DNA of 64,000 bases from Microstegium vimineum (GCA_022036555.1 CM039133.1:186001-250000); one strand, 5' to 3'. Shown: positions 32,019-43,869, numbered from the stretch's first letter. The notes: a model not told the origin generated them from the sequence alone. Numbers and translations are program-made.

Positions 32019-33306
32019 TGTCGGGTACGAAGGTAAGGGGTACCCTAAACCCTTCGATAAATTAACGCTAAGCATAGCAACCATTTTTAAGGCAAGGACC
32101 AGCCCAATACTCGGTAAGATGCGGCCCATCAATCGAGGGCCCCCTCTGCACCAACTACGGCAACAAGCCATGGGTCGGCTCCACCTCGACGACGGACGAG
32201 GGGTCGAACGAACGACCCCCGGCTCCACCTCGACGACGGACGAGGGGTCGAACGAACGACCCCCGGCTCCACCTTGACGACGGACGAGGGGTCGAGTGAA
32301 CGACCCCCGGCTCCACCTCGACGACGGATGAGGGGTCGAACGAACGACCCCCCGACCTCTACCTCGACTTCGACCTCTCCAACCCCGTCGACGCCTCGAC
32401 TCCCCCTCGACCAAGGGTCAAGCAGACGACCCTCGGACGAGGGGCTCGATTAACCCAACTGCTCCGGCATGGGTAAAAGTGAACCCACCTAACGACATGG
32501 GCGCCCGCGTCCGCTGTCAAATCCGCCAACTCCCCGTCCAGTCCCCGATTCCCGTCAACTGTGCCGCCACTGCTGCCACTGCGCGAGTACGGACTCCAAC
32601 AGTACCCCTCGGAAAGTAAACAATGCGACCCTCGACGACGACTTCGGGAACGCGACGGAGTCACACAGGGCTCGACCCCCTCCCTCGACCGGGGGGACTC
32701 GACCCCCTCCTCTTCAACAACTCCGGTACGGAAGACGTCCCGTCCGCCCCGTCCCGCTTCGGCCGTGGGACTCGTGCCCGCCTGCGGACACTGCACGGCG
32801 ACGACTTCTACTGCCGCCACGACCAGGGACGCCTGAAGGACGGAAGGCCATGCCGCGACAGTGCTCAACACCTCTCCGCCAACACTGTGCCGCGAATACG
32901 CCGCCCATACTACTACAGTTAGGACCCTGTACCCTCGGGTCTCCCTTGGTCTATAAAAGGGGGACGCCGAGGTAGAGTAGGGGAGGCTTTTCCCGATTTC
33001 TGACGACTTCCGAGGACTCTGGAGATCGGCTCCTACTTCTTCGGGAACCCTAGTCCACACCACACACACACCGCCACTCGATCTACCCCTCGGGTGGCCG
33101 ACTCCGTGTAACACAGCTTGTACCCCCTGTACGAGCACGCTTTGGGTGCGAGATAATACAAGTCATCGTCCCCCGCTGGACGTAGGGCCTTCCTTGCCCG
33201 AACCAGGATAAATCTTGTGTCCATCTTGCATCACGTCTGAGAGAGGGAGCACGCGATATACAAATTTACTCGTTGGTGGTCTTGACCCCGGGTCATAACA
33301 CCGACA
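32019..33306 (+). repeat. 3' LTR (1288 bp)
   Basis: Same ends as the 5' LTR; longer mainly because it has four rather than three 44-bp units. Confidence 0.96.
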
Positions 33307-33411
33307 CCTAATAAATAGTTCTCACCACTAAGTTGTTTATATAGCTACGATTAGAAATAAAACTTATTATTACTAGAACCTAGATCAACTAACGGTTTTA
33401 TCATCCAATCT

Positions 33412-33500
33412 ACTCCCTCCATCCCAAATTATAAGACATTCCAAGAATCTTGGAGTCAAAGTATCTCAAATTTGACTAATCAAAACAATTGTATCTCTAA
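33412..33500. mobile_element. MITE fragment, Stowaway-like, one end only
   Basis: 'ctccctccatcccaaattat aagacattcc' type terminus followed by 'cttggagtcaaagtatctca'. No partner end is seen. It lies in the right remnant of the Helitron. Confidence 0.5.
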
Positions 33501-33922
33501 TTTCTACATACCTGTGAAATCAAGAAAAGCCTCCGCAATAATCATTAACTAACAGATTAATCGATGACAACTAACTACTTGCTGACTTTAATTAAGTATT
33601 AGAATTACGTTTTTATATATACCCATAAGAAAACATATAACTCACTATCTAACTCTTCTTTTAACACATGAATAGTATGAGAACAAAAGAAAGAAATATA
33701 TCAAAATTGTATTTGAATTGAATGCATACTTACACTATAATATTATTGCCAACATTAACTTATATAGTATGGATGTCATAGTCATTTATCGAATATAACA
33801 TAACTTTTATTTTTTATAGAAAGGGTAAAAAATAAATAGTCATATAACATTCCTACACTCGTTTTTAGTAATATAGATAGTTTTTCTTCTCTCCCGTTGT
33901 AACGCACGGACATATTTACTAG

Positions 33923-34165
33923 TAGAGAATAAAGAGCATTGTTAGTATAAAGAAGTCAACTTGTGCTAAACTATGGGCCTATATATGGAACACAGGCTCG
34001 GCCTTGCTAGGGCCCATGAAGGAGAGTAATATCATGTATGCTCCAATAGCAGCGAGGGATTGATTATACGGTCAACAAAACTTCCTCCCATCCCTAAAAA
34101 CACTTCCTCTCATGGCGTCTCTCTCCTTCATCAGCTTCTCCTCTAGATCCTCAATTTCTCATGTA
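33923..34165 (+). repeat. Direct-repeat unit, copy 1, right half
   Basis: From 'agagaataaagagc' to 'cctcaatttctcatgta'; matches 34425-34664 with scattered differences and the same spacing (period 500). Together with 16497-16592 it reconstitutes one unit. Confidence 0.88.
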
Positions 34166-34321
34166 TACTCCCTCCATACTAAATTATAAATTATTTCAAA
34201 AATCTTGGAGGATCAAAGCAGCTTTAGTTTAACCAAATTTATATGATAAAATATTTACCATGTCGTACCAACTAATTATCATTAGATTCATTATTAATTA
34301 TATTTTCATAGTGTTATTATA
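34166..34321. mobile_element. MITE-like remnant between the repeat copies
   Basis: Begins 'actccctccatactaaattat', a Stowaway-like end; the opposite terminus is not clear. Confidence 0.45.
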
Positions 34322-34664
34322 TTTTATGAATAAGAATAAAGTCTTTGGTGAAAATACATTTGAACAACTTATTTAACTAGATCTCTAAATATTAACATTA
34401 TTTATTCTTAATTCCTTGCTAGCTGAGAATAAAGAGCAAGATTAGTATAAAGAAGTCAACTTTGGCTAAACTATGGGCCTAGACAACATGGATCGGCCTT
34501 GCTAGTTCCCATGACGGAGAACAATATCATGGATGCTCCAACCACAGCAAGGGATTAATTATACGATCAACAAAACTTCCTCCCATTCCTAAAAAAAACT
34601 TCATCCCATGGCGTCTCTCTCCTTCCTCACTTCCTCATCTAGATCCTCAATTCCTCATGTACTA
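34322..34664 (+). repeat. Direct-repeat unit, copy 2 (empty Helitron site)
   Basis: Uninterrupted counterpart of 16497-16592 plus 33923-34165. The junction 'cttgctagctgagaataaag' shows the site before Helitron insertion. Confidence 0.88.
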
Positions 34665-35820
34665 TCTCTGATTTTTTAGCCCCTACAAAGAAATTTATTA
34701 AAATAACAGGAAAGTAAGTAGGAGTTATACCAACCGAGTTCAAGAAACAAATAAGGAAACATGTAGTATCTTTGATTACTTTCTATTAATAATACTGATA
34801 AGTTTGTTTTGTGAAATATTATACATAAAAGTTATGTGTATCAATTGATCACGTAGTAAGTTATACGTATAGGTTATATGTGTAACTTTGTCACGTTGAA
34901 AGTATATATCGAAGTCATGTGTATAAATTACGTGCATAAATTATATGTACAAGCTATACGTAGTTATGTAAATTTTCCATAAAAAGAAAAATTTCCAAAA
35001 TTTTTTTTCCAAAAATGAAAACTTTCCAAAAACAGAAATTTATGAAAAGTTATTTTTGCCAAAAATAAAAAGTCACGAACGTTGTCTCATTGTTCACCAT
35101 ATCTGAATCTGATCAGATCTGATGAATGTTCGTTAATTAGCAAGAGAACGAGCTACTCAGCTGCTCCCAACCGTTTGTACATGGAGGCCCAACAGTTTGT
35201 ACATGTAGGTTCTCATATAGCGGCTTTAAGTTGTATCGAGGTTCCTAAGGTGGAGTTTGTTTTTTTTGTTTTTTTCTCCCTCAAATACTCCTACGTTGCA
35301 ATTAGACTTGATATGAACACGTGTCAGTTGTCGATGCCTGCAGCTATCAAGATGTTTGCTTAGGAACCAGCAAAGCAATACATGGTGTTGATTTTTGTTT
35401 GGAAGGATTATTACCTGTAGTCATTCCCGGCCGAGAGACATGCGTAGGTAATGTTTGCTGCTCTTTGTAGTCTGCGTTAATTTATTTATCATTATGTTGC
35501 ATCGGTAATTTATCGAATCCATTGACATGGCAGCACAACGCATTCGAGTGTTACTCCATCTGTCATGACTCAGAACAGGACGGGTGCATGCATGTACATT
35601 ATCGAGACCAATCGTATCTTGATTTCAGCGTGATTCAGTCAACGCAAACATTATCCAGCGGACCACTGTAAACAATGATGGATCAAGATCTCAATCAACT
35701 CCATTTCTTTTTTGGAAACCGATCGAGTCTTACCTGAAGTTTCAAGCAAAATGATGCCAAGCGTACGTTCCAGCTGACTCTCGGCCATATGCGTTTACAC
35801 AGGACTCACGAGAGGCAGCC
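34665..35820. other. AT-rich intergenic, no gene seen
   Basis: Alternating TATACGTATA-like words (34850-34970) and A-rich GAAA runs (34980-35060). The short ORF at 35082-35363 has no recognisable domain. Confidence 0.4.
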
Positions 35821-36087
35821 TCACTCCAAGCATCTCGCCATGGCAAGACCGTGTGCCACTTTGCTGCTCCCTTCAGCCATTGATGGAAGCCAATCTTCGC
35901 AGTCAGCCATCATTTCCCATTCTGGCGGCCACTCCATGTTGCAACTGAACTCCAAACCAAAGCGGGAGAAGGGACAGTCAACGGACAGATGGATCAAAGT
36001 TTCCAGGTTCTTTTCACATAGAGCACATAAATAATTAATTAATGGTTTTCCCATCTCCTCAGCTGCATGTGTGCAGCAGCTCTCCAT
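35821..36087 (-). pseudogene. LINE fragment: zf-RVT zinc-binding region
   Basis: The minus strand translates to YLCALCEKNLETLIHLSVDC, with the C-x2-C...H-x4-C pattern of the zinc-binding domain that follows reverse transcriptase in plant L1-type LINEs. No RT core is next to it, so it is an isolated relic. Confidence 0.6.
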
Positions 36088-36289
36088 GGTTGTCCTGACT
36101 GGGAACTGAATGTCATGAGCTGACCTTGCTGAGTTACTGCCTGGAGCTTTCCGAAGTCCAAGTTATTTGATCATTCTGTGGGTCGCTCAGGTCAAGGTGT
36201 GTTGTCTGTATAAGGTCCCATAAGCTGAAAATTTCTCTCGTATTTCATTGTTCAGAGAATGGGCGAGATCTGAGGGAGTACTACCTTGT

Positions 36290-36985
36290 CTTGTTCATTG
36301 TATCTGATAAGCATGGTTTACTTATCATTATCAGCTGATCTTGATCAGTACTACAACATCAGCACAGGGGATGCACATGACAAAGAAGTAGAGTACGTAG
36401 TCGGTGAGCACATGCATCCCTAGCTAGCGTGCAGGCGTCGCAATGTTTTCGATGTTCAGATTTCCAGAACAACACGTCGTAGCTACAATTAATGCATGGT
36501 TTTGACCGTGATTGCTAATTGGCTCTGTTGATCCACTGTGTCAACTAACAATAACAATAAAGAAAGCACATCAACCATGACTGAGAGTCCCTGTACGTGT
36601 TGCCCAAAGATAGAACATGCTGCAGACAAAAGAAATCGTTTTTTCATATTAATCTGGTCCTGGCCCTGGCCCTGTAGCCTTACAGCGTGAGAATTTTGTC
36701 TTGACTATTGACATCGATCGGCTCCAATGATCAATGCAACGATCGGATTTGTTTTAGTGCTTCTAGAGGTTTGCGTGGTCGTTATAGACGTCTGATTAAG
36801 CAAAAGAGGAGCTCCATGTGATCGTGGTCATAGACTGCGCTCCCGCCTCTTTCTCATAACTAGCCCATCATGGAAAAAAATTTGTCAACAAGTGGAGGCA
36901 AAGTCCCAACACCACCCGCTTTTCCACTATTCATGTTAATCCTACACCCTATCAATACAACCTACAAAGAAACCTGACCCATATA
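36290..36985. repeat. Laccase upstream-region paralogue, copy A
   Basis: Shares 'gatgcacatgacaaagaag', 'gatagaacatgctgcagac' and 'caagtggaggcaaagtccca' in the same order with copies B (40640-42705) and C (43870-44640). No laccase exon remains beside it. Confidence 0.8.
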
Positions 36986-36999
36986 TACCCACTATTCAC

Positions 37000-37990
37000 G
37001 GTACAGCCTCTCTCGAGTACCGAAAATGCCAATGTCAACATTGTTGATTGTTCTGCAAATGCTACCCTCACAACTAATGAAATATTGCATTCCTATAAAA
37101 TAAACGATGTTTTTAGTGCGTGTAATATGGCTTTAATTTGGACAAGTTCTTTTGTGAAAAGTTATATGATGAGAAGCTATTAGAAAGCTATCATGAAAAA
37201 ACATGTTTTATTTAGTGTTTTGGGTAAAACATTTTCAGCAGGGGTTCATCACGTGGTGTGGAGCAACCTCCGATAGGTTCCCCGGCTAGTGAGGGGTCCT
37301 ATAAGGAGGTATAACGCCTAGGTCCACATAAGGACCTATTCATTTGACATCTCACCCGACTATAATTTGCTTACAACCACATATCTTTATGGGCAATCTT
37401 AGCCTCACACTTGGCTAGGTTGATTCCTTGAAACTACCACGAGGTTGGAGTGGCAATGGATTATTGGGAAGACACCGATACTTGTGATCCCTTGCGGTCC
37501 GGCTAATGTGTTTCCATAGTGGATTTGGACTTCATCCCATTGAATACTTTTTTTTTTGTATATGTGTTCTCAAGCCATTGATGATCCATAGGTAGATCGA
37601 TGTTAAGGTAAGGATACGAAACATTTGTATATATGACCAGTCAAGTTAAAAAACAGGTGAGCTTATTTGTACATTTTTATTTAGTGAATTAGATGTGAAT
37701 ATGTTCCTACCTAATGTTGGTAATTATCATGTGCTTAGGGAATACTATGAGAGGATGATGTGAACTTTGAAATTATACCATCCATGGCTTATACAACACA
37801 TTATACATGGGCCATGGATATATACTGATCCATGGAGTGATATGTGATTCCCAGTGGGCCATCTGGAGGAGCGAGGGTTCTAGATCTTAGGTAGGGGCGA
37901 TTATGGAAACCACCTCTGCAAATATATAAAACCTAAATGTTTCTAAATATACTTTATATACTAGTGGTAGTAACCAACATTTGCTCTGGC
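37000..37990. other. Laccase 3' flank / intergenic, no gene seen
   Basis: AT-rich with no coding continuity. The last part (about 37800-37998) is probably the laccase 3'UTR. Confidence 0.4.
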
Positions 37991-37998
37991 AGGTTCCT

Positions 37999-40307
37999 TC
38001 ACTTGCTCGGCAATGTCTTGCGACTCTGTTCATTTCCGAGGTAGAATTCCACTGGCAAATCAAGGCCTCCTTTGTTAGAGCCGCCACATTTTGGTAAGTC
38101 CATAGGAGGTGGAGGAAGGGAGGTGTCCACTGATGATCCATCCTCTACAATGAAAACAGCTACCATGCCCATGGACAAATGGAAATCAAAGTGGCAATGG
38201 ATGTACCATGTTCCTGTATGTACACAAGAAACAAACAAAAGTTTAACTTGATAGATATAAACATTGACAAATGGAAATCAAATTAAGTGGCAATGCATGG
38301 CTGTAGGCATAATGCACCTGGATTATCGGCGACAAATCGAACGGCGACCCAGCCGAGCCTGGGGACGACGACGGTGTTCTTGAGCGGCGGATCAACCAGG
38401 TTATAGCTAGCCACGTCCCTCGCCTTGTCGTAGTTTCCCAAGCCGTGCGCGAGCACGAACATGTCGTGGCCGTGGAGGTGCATCGGGTTGGCGTCTCTCT
38501 GCATCACCGCCGTGTCCTGGAACACCACCTCCACCACCGCGCCGTACCGGAACCGCCTTACAACCGTCTGCTTCTCCGTCGGCTCCAGCGGCGCCTCTTT
38601 CGGCCCGTACGGGATGTACGCCGGGTCGGTGCAGTTGAACACCCTCCGCGGCGTGTCCGGGAGCGTTCGGAGCTCCACGCCAGCCGCCGCCGCCATGCCG
38701 TCGTCGTCGTGAGGGTTGTAGTAGTGCGCCTCCAGCAGCGACACCGTCGCCACGGCCGACGACGATGGCGCCTTGAATGAGACGTCGTTCATGGTGCCCA
38801 CGATGATGGACTCGTTGCTGTCGCTCCGAGCGCACGACTGCCCGCCGTCGCGGCACACGGAGCCGAGGCTCAGCGTGACCAGCATGTGCTCGTCGGCGAC
38901 CGCCGGCACCCGGTGACGGTGAAGGCTGGAGAGATTGCCGTGGAAGTAGAAGCTTCTGGTGGTGTCATGCTGGTCAGGCATGTCGGGCATCATCGCCGGA
39001 GGAGCTGCTGCTGGGACCACATCATCGACGGCGACGTACTGCACGACCCCACGCGTGATGGAGAGTGGCACCTGGACGTCGGGCTCCGGCGCCTGTATGG
39101 CCATGGGCATGGCGACCATGTAGTACCGGCGGCCGGGAGGCGCGTCGGCCGTCACCAGGACGTCCATGGTCTCGCCGGGCGCGATGGCGATGACGTCAGT
39201 GGCGTAGGGCTTGACGTAGTTGGCGTCGGAGGCGACAACCGTCATCGTGTGCCCGGCGATCTTGAGGAAGTACTCGGAGAAGAGCGCGGCGTTCATCAGC
39301 CGGAGCAGGTACGTCTTGCCTGTCTCCACTTCCACTACGAAGCCATCTTCCTGATGCACGGCGCCGTCGGCAGAGGTAGAGCAGTTGTAGAGGTCTCCAT
39401 GCTTGCCGTTGAGTGTGCTTCCACTTGGGACGTCGACGAGGACACCGTTCATCGTGTTCCTGTCCAATTGCGCAAGGTCCATATCCCACCATTCCCCTGG
39501 TGTGGTGTTGGTGTCATTGCATTGAGACCATTTTGCATTATACTTCACAAAAACTATATATATATAGCTGAATAGTTCATGTACCTATCACAATTGGGAT
39601 CTCCTTGTCAGGCATAGGGAAGGGATACGAGGCGGCGCCGCCGGCGCCATGTCGTGGCCGGATGATGAGAGTCCCGTGTAGGGTTGCCCGAAGGCAGGGG
39701 ACGTGAGCGTGACACCACAAGGTGCCTTCGTGTCCGGCAACGTTGAACCGGTAGGTGAAGTTGCGGCCTGGCAAGATGGGGCAGCCGCTGCTTCACTCCA
39801 TGCCTGCAATGCAATGCAATGCAACCGGCCGGAAATTCACAAACAAAATGGTACCTATGGACTATGGTTGAAACGAAATTGAAGTCGACATTACCAGTGG
39901 ATGGTCATGTTGTAGGGTGAGTCGTTGACGACATGGACGACCACCGAGTCTCCCTCGGTGACCTCGATCGCCGGCCCTGGGAGCTGCCCGTTCACCACCG
40001 TCACCAGCGTCTCCTTGCACAAGCGCGTCACGTTCACCTGGCTCACCTGCATAGATACAGACATTTCTGAATGTTCTAGCTAATAACAAATCACGCACGC
40101 ATGAAAATAATATATACAGGAATTCCGTTGGCTAGCTTGTTCAGATTCACTTACAACGAAGGTGTGTTCGACGACAGCTGCCATGGCCGTTGGTAGAGCC
40201 GCCATGCCGGAGAAGAGGACGAAGAGGACGACGGCAGCGGCGGCGGCGACGTCCATCGCATTCGCCGCAGCAGGGAGTGATCGTCGCCGTCCCACCCAGA
40301 CCTTCAT
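37999..40307 (-). pseudogene. LAC: Laccase (multicopper oxidase), five exons, frameshift in exon 3
   Basis: A secreted laccase would oxidise phenols/monolignols in the apoplast and reduce O2 to water. Exons (minus): 40256-40155 (signal peptide MDVAAAAAVVLFVLFSG; an in-frame ATG at 40307 gives a longer start), 40046-39895, 39803-39585, 39496-38318, 38213-37999 (stop TGA). Splice sites are canonical. Copper sites: HWHG across introns 2/3, HAH in WCHAHV, NPMHLHGHD at 38489-38463 and HCHFDFHLSMGM in exon 5. In exon 3 about 38 nt are missing between GVKQRL and PILPGRNF, which breaks the frame; all other junctions keep phase. The usual His of HPxHLHG, a type-1 copper ligand, is Asn here, and Trp before HAH is Cys. 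It is a pseudogene unless the deletion is an assembly error. Confidence 0.9.
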
Positions 40308-40788
40308 AGTTCTGCAACTGCTGTTTGTTCTCGGTTTGCCTTGCAGTGTCCTTGTAATCTTCTTGTAGTAGGCTACCACTACTAGTACGTCTTCACATCA
40401 GTACATCACATGCATTAGCTAGTAGTTTATCAGGTAAGCTAGGAGTATTTTGGCCTGCTAGCTAATTAACACCGTCATTATTCGTGGCAGCTATAGCTAG
40501 CTAGGGCGTGGACGCCGACTACGCAAGCCATTGATTGGTGTGTACACCGTACCAACCCGTAATCCTGCCATCATCTTTTTTTATTTCACTGGCCTTGTTC
40601 TTTGTTTTCTTCTTTCGGGGTACCTTGGTTGACTGTCTCGTTCGTTGCATCTGACGATAAGCACTGTATTTAGTCATCATTATCAGCTGGTCTTGCTAGA
40701 TCCGATGAGTAAGTACAACAACCAGATCAGGGGATGCACATGACAAAGAAGTAGAGTACGTAGTGTGCAGGTGATCATTAGGGCACAT

Positions 40789-41304
40789 TGTGCCGGTGAC
40801 AACATTGTGACGATGTCCGTGAGTCAGCAGTAGGAGCGATTGCGTGGGTTTTTGGCGAAAGCTTAGCCTAGCTCTAGGCTCGGTCAGCGACGATGATCTC
40901 CTTTCTGAAGGCGTCGTTGAAGAACCTCACACTACCTCCTCTCTTGGGTTGGCAGTTCCTCTCGGCACAGTACTTGGGCGAAAGCCTTGCTAAGCTCCTG
41001 TTTGGCTGACGATGATTACGTTCCGGCGTCATTTACCCTTAAAGGCATCGTCGAAGAGTCCCTATGCCATGGTGTTCTCCTTGCTTTTCTCTTTGTGATG
41101 TAATTGTGGTCATGCCACCTTTCGCCCTTATGCTCGAGCGTGTTCGTTGGTGTTGTTTTTTTATAACCGTGGATATACCACAACCTCACCTCTGTACTGG
41201 GGTGTTATAATGGTTTTAATCTGATTTTTCAAAATTAATGTTGATGATATATCAATATATATTCAGGTGGGGATTCAATCCCCATGAAAGTCCCAAAAAG
41301 AATT
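40789..41304. mobile_element. Unclassified 516-bp insertion with 12-bp target duplication
   Basis: Flanked by identical ATTAGGGCACAT at 40777-40788 and 41305-41316. Copy A lacks the insert ('gtgagcacatgcatcc' at 36404). Twelve bases is in the range of LINE/SINE-type duplications, but no A-tail is seen. The interior has repeated 'ggcgaaagc(t/c)ttg(c/g)cta' words. Confidence 0.6.
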
Positions 41305-41421
41305 ATTAGGGCACATGCATCCGTAGCGTGCAGGCATCGCAATCATTCCATGATGTCCATATTCCCAGTACAACACGTCATAACCTCAATTAATGCATGG
41401 TTTTGACGTTGATTGCTATAA

Positions 41422-41792
41422 GGTAGTCCCAATGAAAGAAAACTGACATGATTTTCATATCACAAGAAATCATCTATAGAAACTATCTTCCACAATGAAG
41501 GTATCTTCGAGTAATAATTATTTTCTCTTTCTCTCTCTCAACTCTATCTTCTTCCTCTAATGAGAGTGTGCCACGAGCCCCCCCCCAAAATGGGTGGTTT
41601 CTTCCCAATGACGATTTCATAGTTTTTTGGTGCATTAGGTGGAGTGAAGATCTGATTTCTTCATGAGAAAACTGTTTCTAAGATTTGTGCTCTCTTTCAT
41701 CATTAATTATGTTGTCATGTCTATATTTTACCTACATGACAAGTTATTTAATGAGGATAGAAACCATCATCAATACACCATTGTGACTGCTC
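41422..41792. mobile_element. Tourist-type (PIF/Harbinger) MITE, 371 bp
   Basis: Ends GGTAGTCCCAATG and CATTGTGACTGCTC are imperfect inverted repeats flanked by TAA (41419-41421, 41793-41795), the expected 3-bp duplication. Confidence 0.75.
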
Positions 41793-41807
41793 TAATTAGC
41801 TAGCTAC

Positions 41808-42010
41808 TCTCTGGGTCCCTAAAAAAGAGTCATTCTCGCTTCTAGAATGTCAGCTATTTTTATCTTTGATCAAATATATAAAAAATATTAATATTTGTAA
41901 TACATAATTAGTATTATTGATAAATTTTTAAAAATATTTTGCAATAAATTTATTTAGAGCAATTACTAAAAGTATTTTCTATAAACTTTGTTAAAGTTAA
42001 GAAAGTTTAA
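41808..42010. mobile_element. Truncated MITE (left end only)
   Basis: 'ctctgggtccctaaaaaaga gtcattctcgcttctaga' type terminus; the right end is replaced by the next MITE. Confidence 0.45.
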
Positions 42011-42012
42011 AG

Positions 42013-42212
42013 TGTACCCCATCCATAAAAAATTATAAGACATTCCAAGAATATTGTGGAGTCAAAGCATATCAACTTTGACCAATATTATAGAAAAAAT
42101 ATAAAGCTTTATGACATCAAATAGACAAACTATAAATGTTATTATATTGTCATATAAGTTTAGTCAAATTTAAGATACTTTGACTCTTCAAAATTTTTGA
42201 TATGTATTAAGG
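42013..42212. mobile_element. Stowaway-like MITE
   Basis: Left 'catccataaaaaattataag acattcc', right 'actttgactcttcaaaattt ...taagggagta'; same family texture as 15731-15926. Confidence 0.55.
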
Positions 42213-42750
42213 GAGTAACTCATAGCGACTTTTTTTTATGAGATAGAGCGAGAGAGTGTTGACCAACCGTACAAACTAAAAACAATAAAGAAAGCACATC
42301 AACCATGACTGAGTCCCTGTGTTGCCCAAAGATAGAACATGCTGCAGACAAAAGAAATCGTTTTTTATATTAATCTGGCCCTGGGCCTGGATGCTTGTAG
42401 CCGTACAGTGAGAATTTTGTCTTGACTATATATTGACATCGATCGGCTCCAATGATCAATGCAACGATCAGATTTGTTCTTAATGCTTCTAGAGGTTTAC
42501 CTGGTTATAGACGTCTGATTAAACAAAAGAGCTTCACGTGATCGTGGTCATAGATTGCGCTCCCTCTTTCTCATAACAAGCCCATCATGGAAAATAGAAT
42601 TGGCAACAAGTGGAGGCAAAGTCCCAACACCAAACCGCTTTTTCCAGTTTCCACTATTCATGTTAACCGTAGACCCTATCAATACAACCTAAAAAAACCT
42701 GGTCCATTCTATCTTACATTCTTACTAGGCACGTATACAAAGAGAGATTT

Positions 42751-43576
42751 AGGATCCGTTTGGTTCGCAGGACGAGGTGGGACGGGTATATAGACGATAC
42801 GGGCCAAGTTTCATTGCTGTTTGATTAGGAAGCAAGTGGAGCGGGATCATCTCACCTATAGAATATTTCAAGCATATTCTTGTGAACAGGGGGCGAGCTC
42901 ATCCCCAAATTTTTCGCAGACGGTCAGGAACGCCCCACGTCACTGTTGTGATCTTTGTCTTGCGTGCTGAGCGGGAGTTTGGTGGATGCTGTCCGGGCAG
43001 AAAGCATCGGGTTGGTGGTAGCGTGGCGCACTCGGGTAGGAGCTTGGTGCCAGGACTCGGAGGTGCGATCCGCAGTAGCCAGAGCGGCGCGGCGTAGCCG
43101 ATCGGCATACGACATGTGGGAAGGATAGCATGGCTGGACATAGGGGTGGGGGCAGCGTGACCGAGCAGTGCCTTCGAGCAGGGTGGGACGGCGCAAACCC
43201 AGCTGGGCCGGAGCAGCGCAGTGGGACGCAGGCTAGGTGAACGACACGATGCCGAAGGCTGGAACGGAGGAGGAAGAAGAGGAACATAGATGAGACGGGC
43301 AGGTGGGGCTCACAGGGAAGGAGGAGAGAGAGAGAAATCTGATAAGTGGAGCCCACTAAACAAGCATCAAATCCATCATCTCATTCCTATTTATCTTTCC
43401 ACCAAAAAAATTAAATGAGTTAATTCCGTCCCATATCAAATGAAGGGAAAATGGAGCCGTACTATTCTCGTCCCGTCTCAAAAAATCAGAGACAGACCGT
43501 CCCACTCCACCTTGACTCCCAAGAAATGCCACCTTAGCATTCTTCTCCACCATTCTGTCTCTCCCAACGAAACGTT
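42751..43576. mobile_element. Candidate DNA transposon with GC-rich interior
   Basis: Left CGTTTGGTTCGCAGGACGAG and the reverse complement of the right end (CGTTTCGTTGGGAGAGACAG) are similar. It separates laccase copy B from copy C. Boundaries and target duplication are uncertain. Confidence 0.4.
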
Positions 43577-43604
43577 TTGTTAACTCAGCCGCTGATGCTA
43601 GGTA

Positions 43605-43720
43605 GAGCCACCATGGCGGCGGAGAGGAGGAAGACATCGGCTACAGCAGCGATGACAATTGTTTTCGCAGCGGCAGAGTCCCACCCAGACCTTCATAGTT
43701 TGGCAACTGTTGGGTTTGTT
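43605..43720 (-). pseudogene. Laccase exon-1 relic
   Basis: The minus strand from 43696 reads TMKVWVG then decays, aligned with 40307-40197 of the laccase: shared 'cccacccagaccttcatagt' and the GC-rich signal-peptide region. Later exons are gone. It marks a former tandem laccase. Confidence 0.75.
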
Positions 43721-43869
43721 CGGCATCCAAGTGTAGCTAGGTAGGCTGCCAGTATGTGTGAGCGTTGACGCCGACCTACACGCCATTAATTGTGTGTCAC
43801 CATACAAATTCGCAATTCTACCTTTTTTTACTTCACCGGCCAAGTTCTTCTAGTTTCTTTTTTTCGTAC

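Larger units (their letters stand above)
17402..33306 (+). mobile_element. Tat-lineage Ty3/gypsy LTR retrotransposon with an antisense gene, 15.9 kb
   Basis: Two LTRs (17402-18650 and 32019-33306) with TGTCGG...CCGACA ends and identical flanking CCTAA (17397-17401 and 33307-33311). Internal order: primer-binding site, gag, aspartic protease, reverse transcriptase, RNase H, integrase (no chromodomain), tandem repeats, antisense gene, dispersed 60-bp units, polypurine tract. Large size, absent chromodomain and an antisense ORF after pol identify the Tat/Retand group. By hand count about 20 substitutions separate the LTRs over roughly 1.24 kb (about 1.6%), a young insertion of well under a million years at usual grass LTR rates. 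The coding genes are already broken by stops and frameshifts, so it is non-autonomous now. Confidence 0.95.
16593..33922 (+). mobile_element. Helitron, non-autonomous, split by a nested Tat retrotransposon
   Basis: The 5' end TCTATACCTATTAATAAAG follows an A at 16592. The 3' end has a hairpin remnant CCCGTTGTAACGCACGG, a short spacer and CTAG at 33919-33922, followed by T, so the insertion is between A and T without target duplication, as for Helitrons. Removing the LTR element and one target duplication leaves about 1.4 kb with no Rep/helicase, so it is non-autonomous. A tandem paralogue at 34322-34664 has the uninterrupted site: 'cttgctagctgagaataaag' against 'cttgctaa|tagagaataaag'. Confidence 0.85.
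40640..42705. repeat. Laccase upstream region, copy B (promoter side of the laccase)
   Basis: Same ordered blocks as copies A and C, expanded by an insertion at 40789-41304 and MITEs at 41422-42212. Confidence 0.8.

Noticed and set aside
35082..35363. 93-aa plus-strand ORF
   Set aside because: No domain, AT-rich context, no promoter or splice support.
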